This document shows, piece after piece, positions 26,978 through 36,750 of a stretch of DNA of 64,000 bases; position 1 is the stretch's first letter, and each line of letters begins with the position of its first letter. The notes beneath the pieces were generated by a model, which was not told the origin of the DNA, did no database searches, and worked only from the letters and a program-made list of their open reading frames with translations. Position numbers and translations under genes: made by a program. Origin of the DNA: Spirulina subsalsa PCC 9445 (GTDB taxonomy: Bacteria; Cyanobacteriota; Cyanobacteriia; Cyanobacteriales; Spirulinaceae); NCBI RefSeq assembly GCF_000314005.1, contig NZ_JH980292.1, forward strand, positions 2,559,725-2,623,724, given 5' to 3'.

Positions 26978-28600
26978 ATGAAAACGTTTAATCCCCCAAC
27001 CCAGTGGGTGAAAGATTCTGCTGGCTTAGTTCTGCTATTAATCCTTGCCCTAGGTACATTTTTGCGAGTCTACGGTATTAATTTTGGCTTGCCTCACCTC
27101 TACAACTTTGATGAAATTATTTTTGTAGACCGGGCTTATTATATGTTAGGGAATCAAGATCCTAACCCCCAATGGTTTGGCGCTCCAGCTAGCACAACAA
27201 TCTATCTTTTAGCGTTGGTTTACCTCGTTATCTTTGTGATAGGCTTAATTTTCGGTCAATTTAGCAATCCATCACAATTTAAAGCATTATATTTGACAGA
27301 TCCGACTGTTTTTTATCTCAGTGGTCGGTTATTAACGGCTGTGTTTGGTATTGCAATCATTGTTTTAGTTTATTGGATTGGTCATAAACTATTTAACCCC
27401 AGTGTCGGTCTAATTGGGGCGGCTTTTATTGCATTTTCTCCCCTTTATGTCTATCTTTCTAAGCTCATTCGGATGGACATTCAGATGACATTTTTTATTT
27501 TACTCTCTCTCTGGTTTTGCCTAAAAACATTAGAAGATACTGGATGGCTTAACTATATCTTAGCTGGGGCTTTTCTTGGGTTAGCTATTACGACTAAATA
27601 TCCAGCTATTTTATTTACTGTAAGTATTCTTTTAGCTCACTTTATTAGCCATCCCAAGTCAAGGAAATCTAGTTTTAAAATTGTCATTAGTGCATTTTCT
27701 TGTGTAGCTGGAGTATTTGTTTCTTCGCCCTTCCTGTTTCTAGATATTGAGCGCGCTTGGCATGATGTAATTTATGAAAGCAGATCAGAACACTTAGGAG
27801 CAACAGGACAAGGTTTTTGGGCAGACTTAATCTGGTATTGGCGAGAACCTATTTTAGCTAATTTTACTATACTAGGGATAATTTTAAGCCTTTTTGGTTT
27901 TGGTCTTGCCTTGACATCAAAACGGAAAGACTTGCTCGTATTTATTAGTTTTCCCCTAGTGTTTTTTGTCTTTATCTCTACCCTCAGTTTACGCTGGGAT
28001 CGTTGGATTATTCCTGTCTTTCCCTTTCTAGGGCTGCTCATTGGCTATGCTATTTATACCCTTTATCAATGGGTTAAACAACGTTTTAATCATCGGGTCA
28101 GTCTCTTTATAAGTTTAGCCCTTTTAGGGATAATGCTCCTACCATTGGCGAGCCTCAGTTTTCTAGAGAGTCGGGAAATGGCAGGGGTGGATACTCGGAC
28201 TTTAGCGGGAGAGTGGATGTTAAAAAATATTCCCCCTCAAAGTTCAGTATTAGTGGAACTTTATACTCCCCAATTGCCTAAAGATTCTTTTCAGTTTTTT
28301 GAGGTTAACGAGCAGGGAAATTTAACCCAAACTGACTTAAGTCAGTTTGAACATTATCGCTTTATTCCCTCTTGGAGCCAGATCGGGAATTTGAAAAATA
28401 TTGAGCAAATCACAAATCAGAATATTGATTATATTGTCATGAGCAATATGTATGATCGATTTGCCCGAGAGAAAGAACAGTACCGCGAAATTGTTAGAAC
28501 TTATCAAGCTATTATGAAACAAAAAACTTTGGTTTATGAGACGCAACAAGTGCGGGGAGTTAATTATGGTCCGACTATCCGCATTTATCAAGTAAACTAA
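26978..28600 (+). CDS. ArnT/PMT-like glycosyltransferase (GT-C, family 39-like)
   Basis: 540 residues with about ten or eleven membrane segments in the N-terminal 400 and a soluble C-terminal part. The first extracytoplasmic loop carries the catalytic Asp-Glu pair of GT-C enzymes in YNFDEIIFVDRAYYM, and LSKLIRMDIQMTFF follows the usual position of the second acidic motif. Such enzymes transfer a sugar from a polyprenyl phosphate to lipids, proteins or polymers in the periplasm. The region is visibly more AT-rich than its neighbours. A second GT-C-like gene follows after 192 bases. Confidence 0.85.
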   Translation: MKTFNPPTQWVKDSAGLVLLLILALGTFLRVYGINFGLPHLYNFDEIIFVDRAYYMLGNQDPNPQWFGAPASTTIYLLALVYLVIFVIGLIFGQFSNPSQFKALYLTDPTVFYLSGRLLTAVFGIAIIVLVYWIGHKLFNPSVGLIGAAFIAFSPLYVYLSKLIRMDIQMTFFILLSLWFCLKTLEDTGWLNYILAGAFLGLAITTKYPAILFTVSILLAHFISHPKSRKSSFKIVISAFSCVAGVFVSSPFLFLDIERAWHDVIYESRSEHLGATGQGFWADLIWYWREPILANFTILGIILSLFGFGLALTSKRKDLLVFISFPLVFFVFISTLSLRWDRWIIPVFPFLGLLIGYAIYTLYQWVKQRFNHRVSLFISLALLGIMLLPLASLSFLESREMAGVDTRTLAGEWMLKNIPPQSSVLVELYTPQLPKDSFQFFEVNEQGNLTQTDLSQFEHYRFIPSWSQIGNLKNIEQITNQNIDYIVMSNMYDRFAREKEQYREIVRTYQAIMKQKTLVYETQQVRGVNYGPTIRIYQVN

Positions 28601-28792
28601 GTCTACAGATCCCGCAATAGCACCTCTTTTTTAGGAAGAGAGAGCAAAATTTTAAACAAAAGATTTCACCAACTTAAGGATTGATATAGGTTAACTGAAA
28701 ATATTGCTTTTATCCAAATTGATCATTCCTAAAAATCAATCGTCAATCCTTAAGCAAATTGTCATCAAATTACTGCCAACTCTTAGAAAATC

Positions 28793-30469
28793 ATGGTTGT
28801 CTTCCCTCGACACAAGCTTTTATTGTCACTCCTGCCTTTTCTCTTCATCGTCTCAGTTGCCATTATCATGAATTGGAGATGGCTAAGTGGAGAAATATTA
28901 TTAGCGCAAGATATTAAATATCATATAATTTGGCTTCAGCATTTTTCCCAACAATTTCACCAAGAAGGTATTTTATATCCTCGTTGGTTAGCTGGAACAA
29001 ATTATGGTTATGGAAGTCCGACATTTGTTTTTTATCCTCCTTTAGTCTCCTATGTAGGGACTTTGTTTAAATTTATGCCGTTGACTCTGAGTCAAATCAT
29101 GGCAATTCTCTATATTTTACCTGTGGCGATTGTGGGAAGTAGTTTTTATTTTTTTGCACAGGAAAAATGGGGGAAGTTGTCGGCATTATTTGGGTCATTA
29201 TATTTAATGCTCTGTCCCTATTTGTCACTCAATTTATATAGTCGAGGCTCGTTGCCAGAAACTTGGGGAATTGCTTGGATTCCTTTAGGGGTTTGGCTAA
29301 CCTCTCGCTCTCTAGTTTATCCTAAATATAGAATCATTTTGACCCTTTTTTCCGGAATTTTCGCCTTAACTCATTTACCAACGCTCTTATTATCAGTTCT
29401 GTTCTGGATTCCTTTTATTCTGCTTTTTTCAAGGTGGTATTCTTGGAAGCCAGTATTAATGACTTTAGGGGCGGTTTTTTTGGGCTGGGGTTTAGTTTCT
29501 TTTTATCTCGCTCCAGCTGTTTTAGAACAACCCTTGGTTAATATTAGTTGGATGAAAGGGGTGTCCGGTGGGTTTTCAGCCAATTTATTGTTTGCTCAGA
29601 CTTCTCCTGGGACGATTATGCACATGATTCGACCCATTTGGAAAAATTATGTAGTTACTCTCTGTGTACTGACAGCAATAGCTGTTTTTGTGCAACGAAA
29701 ACATAAGCAAGAATGGGGAAGGCTAGGATATACCTTGGGATTTTGTTTAGTTGTTATGTTTTTGATGACTGAAGGATCTCGAATCATTTGGGTACTATTT
29801 AAACCTCTCCAAATGGTTCAGTTTCCTTGGCGAGCGTTAGGTTTATTATCTTTTGGTATTGCTGTTTTATTAACAATTTCTGTTTCTGGGCTTGTTAATA
29901 AATCTTGGAAAAGTCAGCTTTTATTGTTGGTGATTGGGTTCATTTTAATGTATAATGTGCGTGGAGTTTGGCGCATTGTCCGAGATGCGCCAACCCTCAA
30001 TAACCCTCGATGGTTTGAAGGGGAACAACTAGAAGAATTGCAAATTGCTATAGATGAACCTTTCGCTAAAGAATTAAGAGATGCACCGGAATATCGCCCT
30101 TTACTATCAAGTGGGGAAGTGGCTTCTGTACCGCAAATTGGACAGCCTCGGGTTTCTGTGCTGGAAGGAAGGGCTGAGGTGGTTGTTGAAAAATGGGGCA
30201 GTTATGAGCGAATTTTACAAGTAGATGCGGCTGAGAGTTCTGTGATTAGAATTCGCACTTATTATTATCCGGCATGGCAGCTTGAGGTGAATGGTGTTGC
30301 TCATCCGATGGCTATGGGAGAGGATGGAACAATTCATTTTCAATTAGAAGCGGGAACTTATGCGGTGAAGTTGAGCTATCAATGGACGGATGCGTTTAAA
30401 TTGGGGGTTGTGATTAGTCTTTTGACGGTGATCGGTTTAACGATAGCAATCTTAAATAGGTGGTGGTAG
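28793..30469 (+). CDS. Polytopic membrane protein, GT-C-like (YfhO / 6-PTPS-related membrane family)
   Basis: 558 residues with about a dozen membrane segments and a C-terminal extracytoplasmic beta-domain. The first loop contains an Asp-containing motif (LAQDIKYHIIWLQHF), and YPRWLAGTNYGYGSP matches membrane proteins annotated as YfhO-like or 6-pyruvoyl-tetrahydropterin-synthase-related. The C-terminal RIRTYYYPAWQLEVNG closely resembles the YfhO tail (YYPGW). It is probably a lipid-linked sugar transferase. Low GC as in the previous gene; the two may have arrived together. Confidence 0.8.
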   Translation: MVVFPRHKLLLSLLPFLFIVSVAIIMNWRWLSGEILLAQDIKYHIIWLQHFSQQFHQEGILYPRWLAGTNYGYGSPTFVFYPPLVSYVGTLFKFMPLTLSQIMAILYILPVAIVGSSFYFFAQEKWGKLSALFGSLYLMLCPYLSLNLYSRGSLPETWGIAWIPLGVWLTSRSLVYPKYRIILTLFSGIFALTHLPTLLLSVLFWIPFILLFSRWYSWKPVLMTLGAVFLGWGLVSFYLAPAVLEQPLVNISWMKGVSGGFSANLLFAQTSPGTIMHMIRPIWKNYVVTLCVLTAIAVFVQRKHKQEWGRLGYTLGFCLVVMFLMTEGSRIIWVLFKPLQMVQFPWRALGLLSFGIAVLLTISVSGLVNKSWKSQLLLLVIGFILMYNVRGVWRIVRDAPTLNNPRWFEGEQLEELQIAIDEPFAKELRDAPEYRPLLSSGEVASVPQIGQPRVSVLEGRAEVVVEKWGSYERILQVDAAESSVIRIRTYYYPAWQLEVNGVAHPMAMGEDGTIHFQLEAGTYAVKLSYQWTDAFKLGVVISLLTVIGLTIAILNRWW

Positions 30470-30490
30470 GGGCAATTTATGAATTCCCCC
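30469..30490 (+). terminator. Hairpin with GAATTC-type core after the membrane gene
   Basis: GGGGCAATT, TATG, AATTCCCC, beginning on the last base of the stop codon. Same core as the hairpins at 14535 and 33709; no long T run follows. Confidence 0.55.
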
Positions 30491-30676
30491 TATTCTATGG
30501 GTTAGGTTTCCCAAAATCTTACAACTCAAATCGGATGACTATAGACTTGGGGAACATGGACAATGGTAAGTTTTCGTGTTAGATAAGGGTTAGGGTGAAT
30601 CCTAGAGTTTTTTAGGGTTTGGAGTCAGTATAAGTTAAGGGTCAGTGGTGGTTAAACGACTGACTGATATGAGGGG

Positions 30677-33600
30677 ATGAAGTATAGAGTTGCACTAAGT
30701 TGTTTCTTGGTGTCTGTATTCTCTTTCGGAGTCTATGCCGCTCACACGGACAAAAGTGCTGAGGTGGTACGGGTGGGAATTTATCAAAACCCCCCCAAGG
30801 TGTTTCGGGATAATACAGGCAATCCGGCGGGGTTTTGGGTAGACATACTAGAAGATATTGCAGAGCGTGAACATTGGGCTGTGCAGTATGTTCCCTGTGA
30901 GTGGGAGCGGTGTTTGGAGGGGGTGAAGGAGGGGGAGCTTGACTTAATGTTCGATGTGGCGCATTCTGAGGAGCGCGATCGCCTTTTTGAGTTTAATCAA
31001 GAGGTGGTGCTGTTGAGTTGGTCGGTGGTCTATAGTAGAGCAGGACTTACCCTAGACTCGATTTTGGATTTAGATCACAAGCGGGTGGCGGTTCTACGCA
31101 ATAGTATTCAAGTCCAGGCGCTGGAGAATTATACAACTTCCTTTGATGTTAGCCCCGAGTTGGTGAAGGTGGCAGATTTTGAGGAGATGTTCCAGTTGTT
31201 GGCTCAGGGGGAGGTGGATGCTGGGGTGGTGAATCACTTTTTTGGTCAATGGATTGCCCCCCAGTATAAGGTTGAGAGAACGACTATTTTGCTCAATCCC
31301 TCTCGGCTGCATTTTGTGACCGCTAAGGGGCAAAATAGGCATCTTTTAAGGGCGATTGACTCTCATTTGGTGAATTTAATAGAGGATGGGAGTTCAGCGT
31401 ATTATCAAGCTCGTGAGCGCTGGTTAGAGCCACGCAAACGTTGGGGGTGGGAGGAGGTGCGCTATCTGTTATTGAAGGTGGTTGTTTATGCTCCCTTATT
31501 GGGGGTGGGGGGGTTAGTTCTGTGGAATTATGCCCTAAAACGGGAGATTCAACAACGTCGCCAAGCGGAGTTAGCTCTACAGAAAAGTGAACAGCGTTTT
31601 CAGAATATGGCGGCCAATGTGCCGGGGGCGATTTTCCAGTATGTTTTACACCCGGATGGTTCTGATGGTGTGACTTATATGAGTCCGGGGTGTTATCGAC
31701 TTTGGGAGGTGGAGGCGGAACAAGTGGTGGAGGATGGCCGGATTTTATGGGAGATGGTTTACCCAGAGGATCGAGAGGCTATGTATGAGTCGGTGATGCA
31801 GTCCGCGCAAAGGTTGCAAGCTTGGTCTTGGCAATGGCGTATTATTACCCCGTCGGGACGTTTGAAGTGGTTGGAGGCCTCGGCACAACCGGAACGTCGG
31901 GAGAATGGGGATGTGGTGTGGGATACCTTGATCACGGATGTGAGCGATCGCAAAGCAACAGAACTCGAATTGCGCAATAACGAAGAACGCTTACGTTTGG
32001 TGACGGAAAATATACGGGATTTGGTCTGTTTACACGATTTAGAGGGTCGCTATCTCTACGTTACCCCCTCTTGTCAAAGCTTATTAGGGTATAGTCCCGA
32101 AGAGTTACTGAGTCATAGTCCCTATGAGTTCATTCACCCGGATGATGGGGAGTTAGTACGTCAGTCTGCCCATCATCCAGCCCGGCAGGGATTAGTTCGT
32201 TCTCAAGTGACCTATCGAGCGCGGAGTAAAAGGGGGGAGTGGTTATGGTTAGAGACGCTCACCCAACCGATTTTTAATGAGAGGGGGGAGGTGAAGCATC
32301 TGCAAAGTACGTCTCGGGATGTGAGCGATCGCGTGCGCATGGAAGAAGCGTTAAAACACAAGGCCCTCCATGATGAATTAACGGGACTCCCCAACCGCAG
32401 TTTACTCCTCGAACGGCTGGATCTCGCCATCAAACAAATTAAACACCATCCTGAGCGCCAGTTTGCTGTATTGTTTTTAGACCTCGATCAGTTCAAAGTG
32501 GTTAATGATAGTTTAGGTCACTGTATTGGGGATAACCTGCTGGTGGCCGTGGGAAAATTGCTGGGGGAGTTGATCCGAGATACGGATCTCGCAGCACGGT
32601 TGGGGGGGGATGAGTTTGTTATTTTACTCGAAGAGTTAACGGAAGTTGAAGAAGCGGTTAGAGTTGGCGAACAAATTTTACTCGCGCTGCGATCGCCTTT
32701 AAAATTGGCCCAACGAGATGTTTTTCTGACTACTAGCATCGGAATTGTCATTGGCACCCCCGACTATCACCGACCCGAAGAACTACTTAGAGATGCCGAT
32801 CTGGCTATGTATCGAGCGAAACAAGACGGCCGGGGGAATTATGCCATTTTTGATCCCACTCTCCACCAACAAGTTCTACAACGGCTTCAGATGGAAAATG
32901 ATCTGCGTCAAGCCCTAGAACATGAAGAGTTTATCCTCTACTATCAACCCATTATTCATCTGGCTAGCCAAACAGTGCGCGGTTTTGAGGCCTTGATTCG
33001 CTGGCAACATCCCCAACGGGGCTTTATCCCTCCCGATCAATTTATTGGCATTGCCGAAGAAACGGGACTCATTACTCCCATTGGTATATGGGTTTTACAA
33101 ACAGCCTGTCACCAACTGGCGATTTGGCAACAGCAATGTCCCCAACAGGGGTTAAAAATGAGTATTAATCTTTCGGTTTCTCAACTGGACTCCCAACTTT
33201 TGACACAGTTGGATGAGGTACTCAGGCGCTATGCTCTGCCTCAGAATAGCCTCGTGTTAGAAATTACCGAGAGTATGCTAGTTCAAAATATTGACGCAAA
33301 CTATGATTTGCTCAATCAAATTAAAGCGCGAGGGGTGGGTTTAAGTATTGATGATTTCGGGACTGGGTACTCTTCCCTAAGTTATTTACACCGTCTTCCC
33401 GTCGATGCGTTGAAAATCGATCGTGCTTTTGTCAGTCCTCATGCGAGTGATGCCCGAAATCAGATCATTGCCGAGTCTATCGTAGCTTTGAGCAACTTAC
33501 TGGAGTTAAATGCGATCGCCGAAGGCATCGAAACCCCCGCACAACTCGAATGGTTAAAGATACTAGGTTGTGAATTTGGCCAAGGTTTTTTCTTCTCTCC

Positions 33601-33700
33601 CCCCCTCCCTCCTCAACAAGCGACTCTTTTTTTAAGCCAATTTTGTGAAATGCCCTTTTCTCAATTGCAGGGAGGCGATGGATACAAAAATTCTCAATAG
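30677..33700 (+). CDS. SBP-PAS-PAS-GGDEF-EAL cyclic-di-GMP protein
   Basis: 1007 residues: signal segment (1-21), a periplasmic solute-binding domain of the bacterial type 3 family (about 30-252, RVGIYQNPPKVFRD, LDLMFDVAHSEER), one membrane segment (about 262-285) and two PAS domains (about 300-425 and 430-550). GGDEF (about 560-720) has an intact RLGGDEF. EAL (about 735-985) has FEALIRWQHP, the loop-6 motif IDDFGTGYSSL and KIDRAFV. Both catalytic domains look competent, so it could make or degrade c-di-GMP in response to an amino-acid-like ligand. The start is ATG at 30677. Confidence 0.94.
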   Translation: MKYRVALSCFLVSVFSFGVYAAHTDKSAEVVRVGIYQNPPKVFRDNTGNPAGFWVDILEDIAEREHWAVQYVPCEWERCLEGVKEGELDLMFDVAHSEERDRLFEFNQEVVLLSWSVVYSRAGLTLDSILDLDHKRVAVLRNSIQVQALENYTTSFDVSPELVKVADFEEMFQLLAQGEVDAGVVNHFFGQWIAPQYKVERTTILLNPSRLHFVTAKGQNRHLLRAIDSHLVNLIEDGSSAYYQARERWLEPRKRWGWEEVRYLLLKVVVYAPLLGVGGLVLWNYALKREIQQRRQAELALQKSEQRFQNMAANVPGAIFQYVLHPDGSDGVTYMSPGCYRLWEVEAEQVVEDGRILWEMVYPEDREAMYESVMQSAQRLQAWSWQWRIITPSGRLKWLEASAQPERRENGDVVWDTLITDVSDRKATELELRNNEERLRLVTENIRDLVCLHDLEGRYLYVTPSCQSLLGYSPEELLSHSPYEFIHPDDGELVRQSAHHPARQGLVRSQVTYRARSKRGEWLWLETLTQPIFNERGEVKHLQSTSRDVSDRVRMEEALKHKALHDELTGLPNRSLLLERLDLAIKQIKHHPERQFAVLFLDLDQFKVVNDSLGHCIGDNLLVAVGKLLGELIRDTDLAARLGGDEFVILLEELTEVEEAVRVGEQILLALRSPLKLAQRDVFLTTSIGIVIGTPDYHRPEELLRDADLAMYRAKQDGRGNYAIFDPTLHQQVLQRLQMENDLRQALEHEEFILYYQPIIHLASQTVRGFEALIRWQHPQRGFIPPDQFIGIAEETGLITPIGIWVLQTACHQLAIWQQQCPQQGLKMSINLSVSQLDSQLLTQLDEVLRRYALPQNSLVLEITESMLVQNIDANYDLLNQIKARGVGLSIDDFGTGYSSLSYLHRLPVDALKIDRAFVSPHASDARNQIIAESIVALSNLLELNAIAEGIETPAQLEWLKILGCEFGQGFFFSPPLPPQQATLFLSQFCEMPFSQLQGGDGYKNSQ

Positions 33701-33708
33701 ATTGTGGC

Positions 33709-33729
33709 AGGAAGAATTCATGAATTCCC
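33709..33729 (+). terminator. GAATTC-core hairpin after the c-di-GMP gene
   Basis: AGGAAGAATTC, then ATGAATTCCCT: an imperfect palindrome 9 bases after the stop codon, sharing its core with 14535 and 30469. Confidence 0.55.
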
Positions 33730-33790
33730 TCTACAATGTGTTTAAATAGGGCTAATTTACCAATAACATTCTCATCCCCTTTTTAGCAAT

Positions 33791-34231
33791 ATGTCTAATC
33801 CCGTTCTTGCTCATTCTCCCAGTCCTCAACAAATTAAAAAAGTCATAACAACCTTAGAGCAGGATTTACCGGATTTGTTTAAAACAGATATTTGCTATGA
33901 TATTTATAGTCATGATATTGCGTTCAAAGATCCAGTTAATCGGTTTAACGGAAAATTTAACTACCGGATTATTTTTTGGACATTACGCTTTCATGCGGCC
34001 TTATTTTTCACTGAAATTTATTTTGATGTTCACCAAATCGCTCACCCTGAACCCGATGTCGTGCGCGTAGATTGGACAGTGCGGGGGACTTTACGAGTAC
34101 CTTGGTCCGCTAAAATTGTCTTTAATGGTTACTCCAATTATCGGTTAAATTCACAAGGATTAATTTACGATCATGTTGATACTTGGGATCGTTCTCCTAA
34201 GCAAATTTTAAAACAGTTTTGGGGAAAGTAA
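33791..34231 (+). CDS. DUF2358 family protein
   Basis: 146 residues of a compact alpha+beta domain. Recognisable DUF2358 features are LEQDLPDLFKTDICYDIYSHDIAFKDPVNRF and RVDWTVRGTLRVPW. The family is conserved in cyanobacteria and plastids and looks NTF2/SnoaL-like; its role is unknown. It converges on psaB and shares a bidirectional terminator with it. ATG at 33791; the upstream sequence has no clear ribosome binding site. Confidence 0.85.
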   Translation: MSNPVLAHSPSPQQIKKVITTLEQDLPDLFKTDICYDIYSHDIAFKDPVNRFNGKFNYRIIFWTLRFHAALFFTEIYFDVHQIAHPEPDVVRVDWTVRGTLRVPWSAKIVFNGYSNYRLNSQGLIYDHVDTWDRSPKQILKQFWGK

Positions 34232-34292
34232 ACAGTAAGAATTTATTCATCACTGCCCCAAGCAACAACCTTAACTTTTTAAGGTTGAAAGC

Positions 34293-34325
34293 AAAAAATC
34301 CCCCACCGAGAAGTAGGGGATTTTT
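34293..34325. terminator. Bidirectional terminator between DUF2358 gene and psaB
   Basis: AAAAAATCCCC, CACCGAGAAGTA, GGGGATTTTT: strong stem with A run on one side and T run on the other, placed 20 bases beyond the psaB stop on the minus strand and 60 beyond the DUF2358 stop. Confidence 0.9.
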
Positions 34326-34345
34326 CGCTTTAGTTCGTCGATACT

Positions 34346-36571
34346 TTAGCCGAACTTACCAGCCGTCGAAGCAATCAAGAACGCTGCGTAAGTAAAGATG
34401 TAACCCACCGTGAAGTGAGCCAGACCCACTAAACGAGCTTGAACGATAGAGAGAGCAACGGGCTTGTCTTTCCAGCGAACTAAGTTAGCCAGAGGAGTGC
34501 GCTCGTGCGCCCAAACAATCGTCTCGATTAACTCTTGCCAGTAACCACGCCAAGAGATCAGGAACATGAAACCCGTCGCCCAAACCAGGTGTCCGAAGAG
34601 GAACATCCAAGCCCAAACCGAGAGGTTATTCACACCGTAGGGGTTATAACCGTTGATTAATTGAGCAGAGTTCGCCCAGAGGTAATCGCGGAACCAACCC
34701 ATTAAGTAGGTGGAGTTTTCGTTGAACTGAGCAACGTTACCGGTCCAAACACCGAGGTGTTTCCAGTGCCAGTAGAAGGTTAACCAGCCCAAGGTGTTCA
34801 GCATCCAGAACATGGCGAGGTAGAAGGCATCCCAAGCGGAGATGTCGCAAGTACCGCCACGACCGGGGCCGTCACAGGGGAAGGAGTAACCGAAATCTTT
34901 TTTGTCGGGCATTAATTTGGAGCCACGAGCATCCAAAGCGCCTTTCACCAAGATTAAGGTGGTGGTGTGCAGACCCAGGGCGATCGCATGGTGAACCAAG
35001 AAGTCCCCAGGTCCAATGGTTAAGAACAGAGAGTTCGCGCCACTGTTGATGGCATCTAACCAACCGGGCAGCCACACCGCGCCATGATTGGGCCAAGCGG
35101 TGGTAGCAATGCTGTTGGGGTCAGAGAGCAGTAGATCCATGCCATACAGCACTTTACCGTGAGAGGCTTGGATGAACTGAGCAAAGACGGGTTCGATTAA
35201 GATTTGCTTTTCAGGAGTCCCGAAGGCAACCACTACGTCGTTGTGAACATAAAGTCCCAAGGTGTGGAAACCGAGGAAGAGGGAAACCCAGCTTAAGTGA
35301 GAAATGATCGCTTCTTTGTGTTGCAGCACCCGATCCAGAACATTTCCTTTGTTTTGTTCAGGATCATAATCCCGCACTAAGAAGATCGCGCCGTGAGCAA
35401 ATGCCCCAACCATCAGGAAGCCTGCGATGTACTCGTGGTGAGTGAACAGAGCAGCCTGGGTGGTGTAGTCTTTGGCAATGAAGACGTAGGAAGGCAGGGA
35501 GTACATATGCTGGGCAACCAGAGAGGTGATCACCCCTAAGCAAGCCAAGTGCCATCCTAATTGGAAGTGCAGGGAGTTGTTGTAGGTTTCATAAATGCCT
35601 TGGTGGGGCATATTGAAGGGCCCTTGCACTTTTTTGCCAAAGAACTCTTTAGCATCACACATTTCTTTAATGCTGTGACCAATACCGAAGTTCGTCCGGT
35701 ACATATGACCCGCAACAATAAAGAGAACCGCGATCGCCAAGTGGTGGTGAGCAATGTCCGTTAACCACAGGGACTCGGTTTGAGGGTGGAAGCCACCTAA
35801 GAAGGTTAAGATGGCAGTCCCTGCCCCTTGAGAAGTCCCAAAGACATGGCTAGCCGTATCAGGGTTCTGAGCGTAAACGCCCCAGTTCCCAGTGAAGAAC
35901 GGCATTAACCCAGCCGGGTGAGGCTTCACAGAGAGGAAGTTATCCCAACCCACATGAACCCCACGGGACTCCGGGATAGCAACGTGAACCAAGTGACCCG
36001 TCCAAGCCAAGGAACTCACCCCAAATAACCCAGCCAAGTGGTGGTTAAGGCGGTGTTCCGCTAACTTAAACCATTGCAAACTAGGACGGAATTTGGGCTG
36101 GAGGTGCAGCCAACCTGCGAACAGCATTAACGATGCCAGAATGAGCAGGAAGATAGACCCTTGGTAGAGGTCTTGGTTGTTGGTCATCCCAATGGTGTAG
36201 AACCAGTGGTACACGCCGGAGTAGCAGATATCAACCGGGTTAGCGGCTCCTGCTTGAGTAAAGGCATCAACGGCGCCTTGTCCGAATTGAGGGTCCCAAA
36301 TGGCGTGAGCGATGGGACGGACGTTTAGCGGATCTTTAATCCACTGTTCAAAGTTACCTTGCCAGGCGACGTGGAATAGGGTGCCAGATGTCCACAGAAA
36401 GATGATGGCGATGTGACCAAAGTGAGAGGCAAAAATCTTTTGATATAGATTTTCCTCGGTCATTCCATCATGACTTTCAAAGTCGTGAGCGGTGGCAATC
36501 CCATACCAGATCCGACGGGTTGTCGGGTCTTGCGCGAGATCCTGGCTAAATTTGGGAAATTTAGTTGCCAT
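34346..36571 (-). CDS. psaB: Photosystem I P700 apoprotein A2 (PsaB)
   Basis: 741 residues, eleven membrane helices, many chlorophyll-ligating His. The F_X iron-sulfur motif is [12 protein letters not shown], giving two of the four cluster Cys. The protein ends AGKFG like other PsaB. Near the P700 side it carries a loop [18 protein letters not shown]; from memory, PsaB of some cyanobacteria is about 10 residues shorter there. It is transcribed after psaA from the same strand, with a 179-base spacer containing a hairpin. AGGAG lies 20 bases before the ATG (36569-36571), and an AGG is closer. Confidence 0.99.
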   Translation of the reverse strand: MATKFPKFSQDLAQDPTTRRIWYGIATAHDFESHDGMTEENLYQKIFASHFGHIAIIFLWTSGTLFHVAWQGNFEQWIKDPLNVRPIAHAIWDPQFGQGAVDAFTQAGAANPVDICYSGVYHWFYTIGMTNNQDLYQGSIFLLILASLMLFAGWLHLQPKFRPSLQWFKLAEHRLNHHLAGLFGVSSLAWTGHLVHVAIPESRGVHVGWDNFLSVKPHPAGLMPFFTGNWGVYAQNPDTASHVFGTSQGAGTAILTFLGGFHPQTESLWLTDIAHHHLAIAVLFIVAGHMYRTNFGIGHSIKEMCDAKEFFGKKVQGPFNMPHQGIYETYNNSLHFQLGWHLACLGVITSLVAQHMYSLPSYVFIAKDYTTQAALFTHHEYIAGFLMVGAFAHGAIFLVRDYDPEQNKGNVLDRVLQHKEAIISHLSWVSLFLGFHTLGLYVHNDVVVAFGTPEKQILIEPVFAQFIQASHGKVLYGMDLLLSDPNSIATTAWPNHGAVWLPGWLDAINSGANSLFLTIGPGDFLVHHAIALGLHTTTLILVKGALDARGSKLMPDKKDFGYSFPCDGPGRGGTCDISAWDAFYLAMFWMLNTLGWLTFYWHWKHLGVWTGNVAQFNENSTYLMGWFRDYLWANSAQLINGYNPYGVNNLSVWAWMFLFGHLVWATGFMFLISWRGYWQELIETIVWAHERTPLANLVRWKDKPVALSIVQARLVGLAHFTVGYIFTYAAFLIASTAGKFG

Positions 36572-36650
36572 AAACCTTTTGAGGTAATTCTCCTACCTGA
36601 CCAATGAGACTGATGCAATATGCTGCTCATCTTTTACTTCTTTATATACC

Positions 36651-36683
36651 CCCACCGAAGGGAATTGTCTTCTTTCGGTGGTG
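36651..36683 (-). other. Intercistronic stem-loop between psaA and psaB
   Basis: CCCACCGAAG...CTTTCGGTGG arms in the 179-base gap. No T run follows on the minus strand, so I read it as a processing or mRNA-stability element rather than a terminator. Confidence 0.5.
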
Positions 36684-36750
36684 GTAAGGTTGGAAAAACG
36701 GGTCATCAAAGCCGAATTTGCGTTTGATTTTACCGTTTTCACCGGGGCTT

